From: Clostridia bacterium
GTDB lineage: Bacteria; Bacillota; Clostridia; Christensenellales; Borkfalkiaceae
Length of the DNA: 33,297 nt
NCBI GenBank assembly: GCA_017626135.1
Contig: JAGAJI010000046.1
Coordinates: 1 to 33,297, forward strand
Reading direction: 5' to 3'
This document shows positions 16,270-26,110 of the stretch, piece after piece. Numbering within the stretch: position 1 is the first letter of the stretch; each line of letters opens with the position of its first letter. The position numbers were made by a program, and so were the translations under genes. Under the pieces are notes generated by a model. The model saw only the letters and a list, made by a program, of their open reading frames with translations, was not told the origin of the DNA and did no database searches.

Positions 16270-16671
16270 ATGGCAATTTTTATTTCAAAATCCCGTGAAC
16301 AAACGGAGCAGTTCGCAACCGAATACGCCAAGACGCTCAAGCCCTACGACGTCGTCCTCTTGGACGGGGACATGGGTGCGGGGAAGACGGTGTTTGCCAA
16401 GGGCGTGGCGAGAGGGCTCGGCATCGAGGAAGAGGTGACCAGTCCCACCTACGCCTACATGAACGATTACGACGGACGGCTCTTTCATTACGATTGTTAC
16501 CGCATCGAGTCGGTGGCGCAGGCGGAAAATTTGGGGCTTGCCGACTATTTCGAGATGGGGGGCGTCTGCCTCGTCGAGTGGGCGCAGAACATTGCGCCCC
16601 TTTTGCCCAAGAAAGTCAAGCGGGTGTGCATTCGTAAAGTAAGCGAGAACGAACGGGAAATCGAGTATTGA
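16270..16671 (+). CDS. tsaE: tRNA t6A biosynthesis ATPase TsaE
   Basis: A 133-residue P-loop ATPase needed, with TsaB, TsaC and TsaD, for N6-threonylcarbamoyladenosine at position 37 of ANN-decoding tRNAs. The Walker A GDMGAGKT is at 33-40, TSPTYAYMNDY is the switch region, and HYDCYRIES and LVEWAQ are family blocks. Its start lies directly behind the -10 box (see finding). tsaB follows by 9 bases. tsaD is not in the window. Confidence 0.96.
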   Translation: MAIFISKSREQTEQFATEYAKTLKPYDVVLLDGDMGAGKTVFAKGVARGLGIEEEVTSPTYAYMNDYDGRLFHYDCYRIESVAQAENLGLADYFEMGGVCLVEWAQNIAPLLPKKVKRVCIRKVSENEREIEY

Positions 16672-16680
16672 GGAAGGGTT

Positions 16681-17310
16681 ATGAAGAATTTTTTAGCGGT
16701 GGATACGAGCGGCAACCACCTGAGCGTGGTGGCTTGCAAAGACGGGAAGACGCATTCGGTATTTTTGCCCGATTGTGCGATGAAGCACGCCGTCTCCATC
16801 ATGCCTGCGATCGAGGAATGTTTGCAAAAAGCGGATATGCGCCTTGCGGAATGCGATTTTTTCGCCGCCGTGGTGGGCGCGGGTTCGTTCACGGGAATCC
16901 GAATCGGCATTTCCGCCGTGAAAGGATTTTGTCTGGCGTTCGATAAACCTGCGTTGCCCGTCACGTCTTTCGACGTGATTGCATATAATGAGGAAAAGGG
17001 AAAAATTCTCACCCTCGTCGACGCCCTGCACGACAGCTACTACGTATGCGGCTACGAGGACGGCAAAGTCGTCCTTCCCCCCGCCTACCTTTCGGAGGAG
17101 GAAACGCTGGCTTTTGCGGAAAAAGGCTATACCATGTCTGCGTTCACCGAACTTCCCATCGCAGAGAAGGCAGCGGTGAAGACGATCGACCCTTGCTTGG
17201 GGTTGGAGCGCGCGGTGAAACGACTTGCCGAGGAAAACGCCTTCGGGGAATTGACGGCTCTGTACGTGCGGAAAAGTTCCGCGGAGCTGAACATGGAGAA
17301 AACGGTATGA
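16681..17310 (+). CDS. tsaB: tRNA t6A biosynthesis protein TsaB
   Basis: A 209-residue ASKHA-fold partner of TsaD. The N-terminal LAVDTSGNHLSV and the GAGSFTGIRIGIS block (relatives usually have GPGSFTG) identify it. It lies between tsaE and rimI, a classic order. GAAGGGTT precedes the ATG; the stop overlaps rimI as ATGA. A B-type dispersed motif at 17128-17147 is read as GYTMSAF in the C-terminal half. Confidence 0.95.
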   Translation: MKNFLAVDTSGNHLSVVACKDGKTHSVFLPDCAMKHAVSIMPAIEECLQKADMRLAECDFFAAVVGAGSFTGIRIGISAVKGFCLAFDKPALPVTSFDVIAYNEEKGKILTLVDALHDSYYVCGYEDGKVVLPPAYLSEEETLAFAEKGYTMSAFTELPIAEKAAVKTIDPCLGLERAVKRLAEENAFGELTALYVRKSSAELNMEKTV

Positions 17311-17738
17311 TGACGATTCGACCGTGGAAAAAGAGCGATCTGGACGCCATCGAGCGGATCGAGGCGTTCTGCTTTGCCGATCCGTGGACGAGAGACAATC
17401 TCGCGGACGTGTTGAAATATCCCCACTACCGCAGTTTTTTGGTGGAAGACGGGGGGCAGGTATGCGGTTACGGGTGTATCACGGTCATGTTCGAGCACGC
17501 GGAAATCGCGAATATCGCGGTGGCGGCACCCTATCGCGGCAGGGGGATCGGCAAGTTTTTGTTGCACACCATGCACACGACCGCCAAGGCGCTCGGCGCG
17601 GAGGAGTGTTTTTTGGAGGTGCGGACTTCCAACGTAAATGCGATTGCGCTCTATGAAAAGAGCGGATACGAGCGGTACGGCGTTCGGGCGCGGTATTACG
17701 GCAACGAGGACGCGATCCTCATGAAGAAGAAACTTTAA
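17307..17738 (+). CDS. rimI: Ribosomal-protein-type N-acetyltransferase RimI
   Basis: A 143-residue GNAT acetyltransferase. The acetyl-CoA loop YRGRGIGKFLL is at about 76-86, preceded by EIANIAVAAP, and the C-terminal NVNAIALYEKSGYERYGVRARYYG is typical of RimI. It starts by ATGA overlap with tsaB (or at the second ATG at 17310). The natural substrate (S18 in E. coli) is inferred. A copy of the A-type dispersed motif (17451-17470) is read as GGQVCG in the beta-strand region before EIANI. No clear terminator follows; the hairpin mosaic begins within about 10 bases. Confidence 0.94.
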   Translation: MMTIRPWKKSDLDAIERIEAFCFADPWTRDNLADVLKYPHYRSFLVEDGGQVCGYGCITVMFEHAEIANIAVAAPYRGRGIGKFLLHTMHTTAKALGAEECFLEVRTSNVNAIALYEKSGYERYGVRARYYGNEDAILMKKKL

Positions 17739-17747
17739 TTTCGGAAC

Positions 17748-17915
17748 GGAGTGGCTCCGCTTGTTTCGCCTTCGGCGATGAAACCGCTTCGCGGTTGGGG
17801 CGCAAGCTATTGCTTGCTTTTTATGGGTCCTGTTTTGTGGGCTCTGCCCACACCCGGAGGGAGCTCTGCTCCCTTCACCCTCGCCGGAAACTGAGTTTCT
17901 GGACTTCCAGTCAGG
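17748..17915 (+). repeat. Hairpin-mosaic repeat, copy 1
   Basis: A run of at least seven short hairpins: GGAG-tgg-CTCC, CGCC-ttc-GGCG, AACCGC-ttc-GCGGTT, GCAAGC-tatt-GCTTGC, GTGGGC-tct-GCCCAC, GGGAGC-tct-GCTCCC, GAAAC-tga-GTTTC. The reverse complement of 24690-25075 contains the same modules in the same order, with changed but still paired arms (for example GTGGAGC/GCTCCAC). It fills the gap between rimI and the hydrolase. Confidence 0.75.
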
Positions 17916-17927
17916 GGAGGTGCTTTT

Positions 17928-18641
17928 ACGGTTGATTTATCGGAAGTTGGGTTCGTACAAAAGGGCGAAGGCAAGGACCTCGTGTTCTTGCACGGATATC
18001 TTTCTTCCAAAGAGGCGTTCACCGCACAGACGGAGTATTTCTCTCGCTTTTACCGCGTGACGGCGATCGATTTTTTGGGCTTTGGCGAAAGTAGGGAATT
18101 GACGAGTGCTTTTTCCGTCGACGATTACGCCGACTGGCTCTACGACGTCCTCACCGCTCTGCACGTGCAAAAACCGCACGTGGTCGCCCATTCCTTCGGG
18201 TGCCGCGTGGCAATAAAACTTGCCTCTAAGTATCCCGATTTTTTTGATAAAATCTTACTCACCGGCGCCGCAGGCGTCATTCTCAAACGGGGACTTCGAT
18301 ACCGTATCAAAGTCAAAACCTATCGGCTCGTGAAGAAATTTGCCCCTCGCTTTGCCGAGCGGCATTTCGGGAGTGCGGAGTATAGAACCCTCTCGCCCGT
18401 CATGCGCGAAAGCTATAAAAAAATCGTCAACGAGGATTTGAGAGAGTGCGCAAAACGCATTGAAAATCAAGTGCTCTTCGTGCAGGGGGAAGAGGATAAA
18501 ACCACCCCGATCGAGGAAATCAACGCATACCTGGTATGCCTGAAATACGCAAAAGTCGTTACGATGCCCGGTGGACATTTCGCGTTTGCGGAGTATCCCA
18601 CGGCGTTTCATCTTATTGCAGAGGATTATTTTTATGAATGA
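17928..18641 (+). CDS. Alpha/beta hydrolase with apparent ACG start
   Basis: An alpha/beta-fold hydrolase of about 237 residues. The oxyanion region VFLHGY, the nucleophile Ser in AHSFGCR, an acid in GEEDKTTP and the catalytic His in GGHFAFAE form a normal triad; the substrate is unknown. The frame has no ATG, GTG or TTG between the upstream stop (17892) and the GTG at 17982, which is inside the fold's second strand and has no ribosome site. A strong AGGGGAGGTG site lies five bases before an ACG at 17928, which would give the expected N-terminus. I therefore place the start there; GTG at 17982 is the fallback. It overlaps murF by 8 bases. Confidence 0.78.
   Translation, partial: TVDLSEVGFVQKGEGKDLVFLHGYLSSKEAFTAQTEYFSRFYRVTAIDFLGFGESRELTSAFSVDDYADWLYDVLTALHVQKPHVVAHSFGCRVAIKLASKYPDFFDKILLTGAAGVILKRGLRYRIKVKTYRLVKKFAPRFAERHFGSAEYRTLSPVMRESYKKIVNEDLRECAKRIENQVLFVQGEEDKTTPIEEINAYLVCLKYAKVVTMPGGHFAFAEYPTAFHLIAEDYFYE
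18519..18540 (-). repeat. Dispersed motif, hybrid copy with palindrome
   Basis: On the minus strand this copy in the hydrolase gene reads GCATACCAGGTATGCGTTGA. It joins the B-type left side (ATACCA) to the A-type centre (GGTATGC), and has a near-perfect dyad GCATACC/GGTATGC. It links the two types. Confidence 0.7.
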
Positions 18642-20220
18642 AGTCGTATTGAGAATCGTGGCAGCGGCGGTCGTCGCTTTCCTGCTCTGTTTCTCCACAA
18701 CCAAACTGCTCGGCGCTATGCAGCAGAGCGGCTACAAAAACGGGAACTTCTTCCGTTGGCTTAGACGCAAGGATAATTTGCAGTATAATCGACTGGCGGT
18801 GCTCGCGCTCTGTCTCGTGCTCGTATCCACGGTGACCGCGCTTTGTTTCTCCTTCTTGGGGGAGCAAGCGGCGCTCCTTATCGCCGCCATTCCCTTTTTC
18901 GGGCTCCTGCTTTTGTATTTCTACGCGGACGGAAAATTTGCGCTTAAAGTCCCTGCCAAATACACGGGACGCTTTTGTCGCCTGTTTGCCGTCTACTGGC
19001 TTTTCACCGCGAGCGTCGCTTATCTGCTCGTCGCCGTATGCGCGGCGTTTGCCGATCTACACGGCGGTACGTTGTACGGACTCATGCAGTACGCGCCCGT
19101 GGGGATCCTGCCTGCGCTCCTGCCTTTCCTTTTGATGGGAGCGAACGCTTTGACGGGCGTTTTCGAGGGGTATCGCAACCGCAATTTCGTCAAACGGGCG
19201 GGGCAGGTATTTGAGCGTAGCGGCGTCATCCGCATCGGGGTCGTGGGGAGCTATGGCAAAACTTCGGTGAAAAATATCCTCAAAACCCTCCTGTCCGAGA
19301 AATATTCCGTCATCGCTACCCCCGAATCCTACAACACCCCCATGGGGATCGCCAAGACCGTCCTCTCCAACGAGTGCGAGGGCAAGCAAATCTTTATTGC
19401 GGAAATGGGCGCACGCAAGAAGGGGGATATCAAGGAGCTGTGCGATCTCGTCAAACCCGACTACGCGATATTTACGGGCGTTTGCGAACAGCATATCGCC
19501 ACCTTCGGGAGTCTCGAAAATATCTGGGCGGAAAAGAGTGAAATCCTCAAATGCGGCGCGAAAAAAGTCGTTTGCGGCAGTTCGCTGAAAACGTGGTTGC
19601 AGGAAACGGACGATCGGGTGCTCGTGTTGGACGAGGGCGCGGACGCGCAGTTCGGCGCTATGGCGACGGCGTTCACGCTCCGACTTTACGGGGAAAACGT
19701 ACCCGTCAAGACCAAGTTGCTGGGGAACGCCGCCGTGGAAAATATCCGACTGGCGGTCGCGCTCTGCGTGGAGCTCGGGCTCACGGCGGAGGAGATCGTG
19801 CGCGGGATCGAAAAGCTTGCACCCATTCCCCACAGATTGCAATGCACCGAGCAAAACGGCGTGTATATTTTGGACGACGGGTACAATTGCAACCCCAAGA
19901 GTGCGGAAGAGGGGATCGCGGCGCTCCAACGCTTCGGCGGCAGGACCTGCATCGTCACCCCCGGCATCGTGGAGTGCGGCGTTCTCGAAGGCAAGATCAA
20001 CCGCGAGCTGGGCAAGAAAATCGCTGCGGCGAATTTCGACAAAGTCATTCTCGTCGGCACGACCCTCGTAAACGCCGTAAAGAGCGGCTACGAGGAGAGC
20101 GGCGATATGGAAAAGTGCGTCGTCGTCAGTACGCTGGACGGCGCGAAAGCGGAGCTTTCGAAATGGCTCCAAAAAGGGGACGCGGTTCTTTTCTTGAACG
20201 ATTTGCCCGACGTGTATTGA
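18634..20220 (+). CDS. murF: MurF-type Mur ligase with N-terminal membrane domain
   Basis: A 528-residue UDP-MurNAc-tripeptide-D-Ala-D-Ala ligase. Residues 1-170 form about five membrane helices in place of the usual MurF N-terminal domain; then the Mur ligase core with the P-loop GSYGKTSVKN (about 207-216), AEMGARKKGDI, and DDGYNCNPKSAEEG. Membrane-anchored MurF proteins of this kind occur in several Bacillota. It sits just ahead of a D-Ala-D-Ala ligase gene, whose product it would attach. The ATG at 18634 lies inside the last codons of the hydrolase gene; a longer frame from 18571 lacks a ribosome site. The reaction is inferred from motifs and neighbour. Confidence 0.9.
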   Translation: MNEVVLRIVAAAVVAFLLCFSTTKLLGAMQQSGYKNGNFFRWLRRKDNLQYNRLAVLALCLVLVSTVTALCFSFLGEQAALLIAAIPFFGLLLLYFYADGKFALKVPAKYTGRFCRLFAVYWLFTASVAYLLVAVCAAFADLHGGTLYGLMQYAPVGILPALLPFLLMGANALTGVFEGYRNRNFVKRAGQVFERSGVIRIGVVGSYGKTSVKNILKTLLSEKYSVIATPESYNTPMGIAKTVLSNECEGKQIFIAEMGARKKGDIKELCDLVKPDYAIFTGVCEQHIATFGSLENIWAEKSEILKCGAKKVVCGSSLKTWLQETDDRVLVLDEGADAQFGAMATAFTLRLYGENVPVKTKLLGNAAVENIRLAVALCVELGLTAEEIVRGIEKLAPIPHRLQCTEQNGVYILDDGYNCNPKSAEEGIAALQRFGGRTCIVTPGIVECGVLEGKINRELGKKIAAANFDKVILVGTTLVNAVKSGYEESGDMEKCVVVSTLDGAKAELSKWLQKGDAVLFLNDLPDVY

Positions 20221-20239
20221 GAAAACTCAAAAACGGAAG

Positions 20240-20275
20240 AAACACCAAAGCGAAGAAATTTTGCGGAGGTGTTTT
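20240..20275 (+). promoter_or_regulatory. Hairpin with T-run covering the ddl ribosome site
   Basis: AAACACC (20240-20246) pairs with GGTGTTT (20268-20274), followed by more T. The GGAGGTG ribosome site of ddl (20264-20270) lies at the 3' arm. It could act as a weak terminator after murF or limit ddl translation. Confidence 0.45.
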
Positions 20276-20278
20276 TTT

Positions 20279-21412
20279 ATGCGGAACGTGGCGGTGGTGT
20301 TTGGCGGTAAGTCTTGCGAAAACGAGATTTCCATTCTGACGGGGGTGTTCGTGCTCAACGTGCTCGATCGGGAAAAGTATAATCCCGTACCCGTTTACGT
20401 ACATACGGACGGGGGAATGTACACCTCGTCCAAGATGAACGATTTGAGAGTTTTCAAGGAAAGGAAGTACGGCTGTTTCGAACGGGTTTTCTTCGACGGG
20501 GGTACCATGTACGCGTTGAACGCCAAGAAAAACAAAATCAAGGAAATGTGTAGGATCGACGTGGCGCTCAATTGTTGCCACGGCGGGTTGGGGGAAGGGG
20601 GCGGCGTTTCCGCGATGGCGGCGTGGAACGGGATCCCCCTTGCGTCGCCGGATATCACGCCTTCCGCGGTGTTTTTGGATAAGTGTCTGACGAAAATCGT
20701 CATGCAGGGGTTGAATATCCCCACCCTCGACTATATCCGCGTGAACGAGTCCGACTACAAAAAGCGCGCCGCCTTTTTGCTCAAACGGGTGGGAACGAAG
20801 CTCAAATACCCCGTCGTGATCAAGCCTGCCCACCTCGGTTCGTCCATCGGGATTACGGTGGCGCGGACGGAAGAGGAAGTCAAGACGGGCATGGAGATCG
20901 CCTTCGCACTCGATCATCGCCTGATTATCGAAAAATATCTTGAAAACAAGCAGGACGTCAACTGCGCCGCCTACGAGTCGGACGGAGAGATCTACGTTTC
21001 CGAGCCCGAATCGGCGTTCGGGAAGGGGGTATACTCTTTTGAAGAAAAGTATATTCGCCGCACCTCGGACGGGGTGGGCGGCAAGACGGGGAATCATGCA
21101 AAGGAAGGGGGCAGGTGCGCGTTGACGCCCGATTTGCGGGAAAAGATCCGCGCGTACACCAAGACGGTGTATAAGCGCATGAACCTCAAAGGGGTGGTGC
21201 GCATGGACTTTTTGGTGAGCGAAGGGAAAGTCTATCTTTGCGAGGTGAACACCGTGCCCGGGTCGCTCGCCTATTATCTCTTTTGCGAGCGCGTATCGGA
21301 CGCGCGTGCCTTCTTCGGAGACCTGATCGAAGAGGGGATTCGCGATTTCGCGAAGAAGGAGAAGAAGCTGATCACGACGGGGATCTTGAAAACGGCAAAC
21401 GTCAGAAAGTGA
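20279..21412 (+). CDS. ddl: D-alanine-D-alanine ligase
   Basis: A 377-residue ATP-grasp ligase that makes D-Ala-D-Ala for MurF. The N-terminal VAVVFGGKSCENEISI, the ALNCCHGGLGEGGGV loop, KPAHLGSSIGI for ATP binding, and RMDFLVSEGKVYLCEVNTVPGSLA for metal and substrate binding are all present. I start at the ATG at 20279, eight bases after GGAGGTG. Two dispersed motifs lie in variable parts of the protein: 20498-20522 (GGTMYALN) and 21105-21126 (GGRCALT). The central loop with GGRCAL is longer than in standard Ddl. Confidence 0.94.
   Translation: MRNVAVVFGGKSCENEISILTGVFVLNVLDREKYNPVPVYVHTDGGMYTSSKMNDLRVFKERKYGCFERVFFDGGTMYALNAKKNKIKEMCRIDVALNCCHGGLGEGGGVSAMAAWNGIPLASPDITPSAVFLDKCLTKIVMQGLNIPTLDYIRVNESDYKKRAAFLLKRVGTKLKYPVVIKPAHLGSSIGITVARTEEEVKTGMEIAFALDHRLIIEKYLENKQDVNCAAYESDGEIYVSEPESAFGKGVYSFEEKYIRRTSDGVGGKTGNHAKEGGRCALTPDLREKIRAYTKTVYKRMNLKGVVRMDFLVSEGKVYLCEVNTVPGSLAYYLFCERVSDARAFFGDLIEEGIRDFAKKEKKLITTGILKTANVRK
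20500..20522 (+). repeat. Dispersed motif, B-type reference copy
   Basis: GGGTACCATGTACGCGTTGA plus ACG, in ddl. Other good B-type copies are at 17128-17147, 26105-26127, 27093-27118, 28025-28046, 31515-31538 and 32519-32543 on the plus strand, and 578-597 and 1115-1133 on the minus strand. Confidence 0.8.
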
Positions 21413-21445
21413 CGAATAAAGGCTGCATATTATATTGTATGTAAT

Positions 21446-21478
21446 CGCCCGCGCGCATAGAAATAATGCGCGCGGGCG
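21446..21478 (+). terminator. Strong GC hairpin after ddl
   Basis: CGCCCGCGCGCAT pairs perfectly with ATGCGCGCGGGCG around a 7-base loop. A T-run starts about ten bases later, so it is a likely but not textbook terminator. Confidence 0.65.
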
Positions 21479-21544
21479 TAATGCTGAAATTTTTTTTGAT
21501 TTTTTTGTTTAAGGGGTGAAAAACTCGGTTACATATAACTGTGA

Positions 21545-23386
<1,842 letters not shown>

Positions 23387-23477
23387 AAACACACTCATCG
23401 AATACATGGGTGGCTTGAATGAGCGTAAATCGGGTTTGGCAAATGTCAAACCCGTAAACGCTATATAGGTAAGAAAT
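23387..23477 (+). other. dnaK-dnaJ spacer with hairpin
   Basis: A perfect CGGGTTTG/CAAACCCG hairpin (23431-23454) without a T-run lies between the two genes, perhaps a processing or attenuation site. A degenerate dispersed motif on the minus strand (CACCCATGTATTCG, 23396-23410) is just ahead of it. Confidence 0.5.
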
Positions 23478-24635
23478 ATGGCAGATAAGAAGAATTATTA
23501 CGAAATACTCGGCGTGGACAAAAAGGCGACGCCCGAGGAAATTAAAGCGGCGTACAGAAAGCTCGCGATGAAATACCACCCCGACCGCAACCCCGGCAAC
23601 GAAGAGGCGGCGGAGAGGTTCAAGGAGATCAACGAGGCGAACGAGACGCTTTCCGACGAACAGAAACGTGCGGCGTACGATTACGAGCTTGAGCATCCCG
23701 GTATGGGCGGCATGGGCGGCATGGGCGGTTTCGACGGCTTTGGCGGCGGCGCGGGCTTTGAGGATATCTCGGATATTTTCAGCAGTATTTTCGGCGGCGG
23801 TTTCGGCGGCGGTAGCGCGCGTACGAGTCGTTCGTTCGTCGGCGAGGATATTCAACGGGAAATGACGCTTTCTTTCATGGACGCGGCGAAGGGTTGCAAG
23901 AAGACGTTCAGCTACACGAGAAACGAACCTTGCGCAAGCTGTCGCGGCACGGGTGCGAAGGACGGCACGGCGCTCTCTACCTGCGGAAAGTGTCAGGGCC
24001 GAGGAATCGTGCAACAGGTGCAGAATACGATGTTCGGGCGCACCATTCGTCAGATGCCCTGCCCCGATTGCGGCGGTACGGGTAAGATCATTCGCGAAAA
24101 GTGTCCCGAATGTAAGGGGAAGGGCTCCCAACGCAAGGAGACGACGGTGTCTTTCGACATTCCCGCAGGCGTGGATACCAACAGCTACATTCGCAAGAAA
24201 GGGTTTGGCCAAGCGGCGCCAAACGGTGGAACTCCGGGGGATCTGATCATCATTTTCCGCGTGGAGCCGCACAAGATCTTCACGCGCGACAAGTTTGATT
24301 TGAAGTTAGATTTGCCCATTTCGTACAAGACGGCAGCGCTCGGCGGCACGGTGAAAGTGCCCACGATCGACGACACGTTCGAGTTCACGGTTCCCGAAGG
24401 CACGCAGAGCGGCACGATATTCACGTTGCGCGGCAAGGGCATCAAGTCGGCGCGGGGCGGTACGGGCAATTTGATCTTGCGCGTGGTCGTGGAAGTCCCG
24501 ACGAAGCTTTCACGCGACCAGAGAAAAGAGCTTGAAAAGTTGGACGATGATTTGGATCTGAAACAGTACGAAAAAATGCGTAGATATTCGGACAACGTAG
24601 AGACCTTATACGGCGAAAAACCGTACGTGAAATAA
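23478..24635 (+). CDS. dnaJ: Co-chaperone DnaJ (Hsp40)
   Basis: A 385-residue type I Hsp40 stimulating DnaK. The J domain (1-70) has HPD at 34-36; a Gly/Phe-rich region (about 75-115) follows; the zinc region has four CxxCxGxG-type repeats ([32 protein letters not shown]); then the C-terminal substrate domains. The ribosome site (AGG about nine bases upstream) is weak compared with dnaK. Confidence 0.98.
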   Translation: MADKKNYYEILGVDKKATPEEIKAAYRKLAMKYHPDRNPGNEEAAERFKEINEANETLSDEQKRAAYDYELEHPGMGGMGGMGGFDGFGGGAGFEDISDIFSSIFGGGFGGGSARTSRSFVGEDIQREMTLSFMDAAKGCKKTFSYTRNEPCASCRGTGAKDGTALSTCGKCQGRGIVQQVQNTMFGRTIRQMPCPDCGGTGKIIREKCPECKGKGSQRKETTVSFDIPAGVDTNSYIRKKGFGQAAPNGGTPGDLIIIFRVEPHKIFTRDKFDLKLDLPISYKTAALGGTVKVPTIDDTFEFTVPEGTQSGTIFTLRGKGIKSARGGTGNLILRVVVEVPTKLSRDQRKELEKLDDDLDLKQYEKMRRYSDNVETLYGEKPYVK

Positions 24636-24641
24636 TGCGAA

Positions 24642-24668
24642 AACGCAACCCTCGGGTTGCGTTTTTTT
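24642..24668 (+). terminator. Terminator after dnaJ
   Basis: AACGCAACCC-tc-GGGTTGCGTT followed by a run of eight T. A textbook intrinsic terminator. Confidence 0.93.
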
Positions 24669-24689
24669 TGCGCGTCCTGACGGGCAACC

Positions 24690-25075
24690 CAAGCCGGAAG
24701 TCCGGAAACTCAGTTTCTGTCGAGGTGCAGGACGAGCTGCCCGTTAAGCCAAGCATTGATAATGCTTGGTAGGGGCGAGATAAGCGAACGCCGATAGGTA
24801 GGCGTGAGCGTGACCGAGGGCAAAGAACAGCTTTGCCCGAGACCGAGCTGCCCGTTAAGCCAAGCATTGATAACGCTTGGTAGGGGCGAGATAAGCGAAC
24901 GCCGATAGGTAGGCGTGAGCGTGACCGAGGGCAAAGAGCAGCTTTGCCCGAGACCGAGCAGCCCTGACGAGGTGTGGAGCAGAGCTCCACGAAACAGGCC
25001 CCATTAAAAGCAAGCGAAGCTTGCGTTACTAACCGCGTAGCGGTCAATCGCCTATGGGCGAAAGATTAAGACTTC
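24690..25075 (-). repeat. Hairpin-mosaic repeat, copy 2, expanded
   Basis: Read on the minus strand this repeats the modules of 17748-17915 in the same order: CGCC/GGCG, ACCGC/GCGGT, GCAAGC-ttc-GCTTGC, a C/T-rich linker (CTTTTAATGGGGCCTGTTTC against CTTTTTATGGGTCCTGTTTT), GTGGAGC/GCTCCAC, and the end GAAACTGAGTTTC-GGACTTCC. In place of the GGGAGC hairpin it carries two 111-base tandem units. No credible gene lies here; open frames over it are repeats read through. Confidence 0.75.
24733..24954. repeat. Two tandem 111-bp units inside the mosaic
   Basis: Units 24733-24843 and 24844-24954 are nearly identical (only a few substitutions), and the first bases of a third follow. Each contains AAGCATT-gat-AATGCTT (or AACGCTT in unit 2, giving a wobble pair), a GCGAACGCC/GGCGTGAGCG-type stem, and GGGCAAAG-aacag-CTTTGCCC. 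Confidence 0.85.
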
Positions 25076-25099
25076 CGCCAAAGCCGCTCCGCAAAACGC

Positions 25100-25128
25100 T
25101 TGCAAAATTCTGCACGCTGTGCTATAAT
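25100..25128 (+). promoter_or_regulatory. Promoter of prmA-rsmE-mtaB-HIT
   Basis: TTGCAA (25100-25105) and TATAAT (25123-25128), 17-base spacer. The untranslated leader is only about 13 bases and holds GAGGTG. Confidence 0.85.
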
Positions 25129-25147
25129 AAAAAGGTGAGGTGCATTT

Positions 25148-26095
25148 ATGAAATACGTTGAATTGACAATCCATACCACTACCGAGGCAAGCGAGATCAT
25201 CTCCGACATCATGTGGAATTACACCGATTACGGCGTCACCATCTGCGACAGGGCGGATATCATCGCTTTGCAGACGGCAAAGGAGTCCACTTACTGGGAC
25301 TACATGGACGACGAACTCGTGCAGGACAAACCTTCCGACGTGCTCGTGAAATGCTACGTCGCGGAGGATATTGCTGCACAGACGGTGTCGGCGATTCTCA
25401 AAGACGTGCAGGACGCCAAGGAGAGGAGCGAGGGGATCCTTCCCTTCGGGACGCTCGAAGATACCAAGCGCCTCGTGGACGGCGACGACTGGATCGACGT
25501 GTGGAAAAAACATTTCCGCCCCATTCATCTGGGGGACGTAGTCGTCGTGCCCGAATGGATTGAATACGCACCTGCCCCCCACGAACGGGTGGTTTTGCTC
25601 GATTCCAACATGGCGTTCGGCACCGGGGAGCACGAGACGACTTCCATGTGCGTGGAGCTCATGCAAGAGTATATCACGCCCGATTCCGTGTGTATCGACG
25701 TCGGTTGCGGAAGCGGGATTTTAGGCATCTCCGCCGTCAAGCTCGGCGCGAAAAAAGCTTACCTCACCGACATCGATCCCATCGCGGTGGAGAGCGCTCT
25801 GCACAACAGCGAGCTCAACGGCGTCGCGGCGCAGACGGTCGTCGCCCATGCCAACCTGCTCGACGACACCGACGTGCAGGGGGATATCATGATGGCGAAC
25901 ATCACGGGCGAGGTGCTGAAAATGCTTGCGCCCTTCATTCCCAAAAACCTGAAAACGGATGGCGTGCTCATTTTGAGCGGTATCATCGAAAGTCGGTTGA
26001 CGATGGTCAAAGAGGCGTATGAATCGGTGGGCATGAAGGTCGTGCTCGAAAAGAGAAAGGGTGAGTGGTTTGCACTCGTTTTGAAACATAATTGA
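25148..26095 (+). CDS. prmA: Ribosomal protein L11 methyltransferase
   Basis: A 315-residue SAM-dependent methyltransferase for L11. An N-terminal recognition domain (1-about 100), a linker with WIDVWKKHFRP, MAFGTGEHETT (relatives often have PGMAFGTG; here SNMAFGTG) and the SAM loop CIDVGCGSGILGI, then MMANITGEVL. It is followed 15 bases later by rsmE, a very common pairing. An inverted A-type dispersed motif (25565-25582) lies in the variable linker, read as YAPAPHE. Confidence 0.94.
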   Translation: MKYVELTIHTTTEASEIISDIMWNYTDYGVTICDRADIIALQTAKESTYWDYMDDELVQDKPSDVLVKCYVAEDIAAQTVSAILKDVQDAKERSEGILPFGTLEDTKRLVDGDDWIDVWKKHFRPIHLGDVVVVPEWIEYAPAPHERVVLLDSNMAFGTGEHETTSMCVELMQEYITPDSVCIDVGCGSGILGISAVKLGAKKAYLTDIDPIAVESALHNSELNGVAAQTVVAHANLLDDTDVQGDIMMANITGEVLKMLAPFIPKNLKTDGVLILSGIIESRLTMVKEAYESVGMKVVLEKRKGEWFALVLKHN

Positions 26096-26110
26096 GAAAA
26101 GGAAGGCACC

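Noticed and set aside
24733..24954. CRISPR-like direct repeats
   Set aside because: The units are contiguous 111-base tandems without variable spacers, and no cas genes are present.
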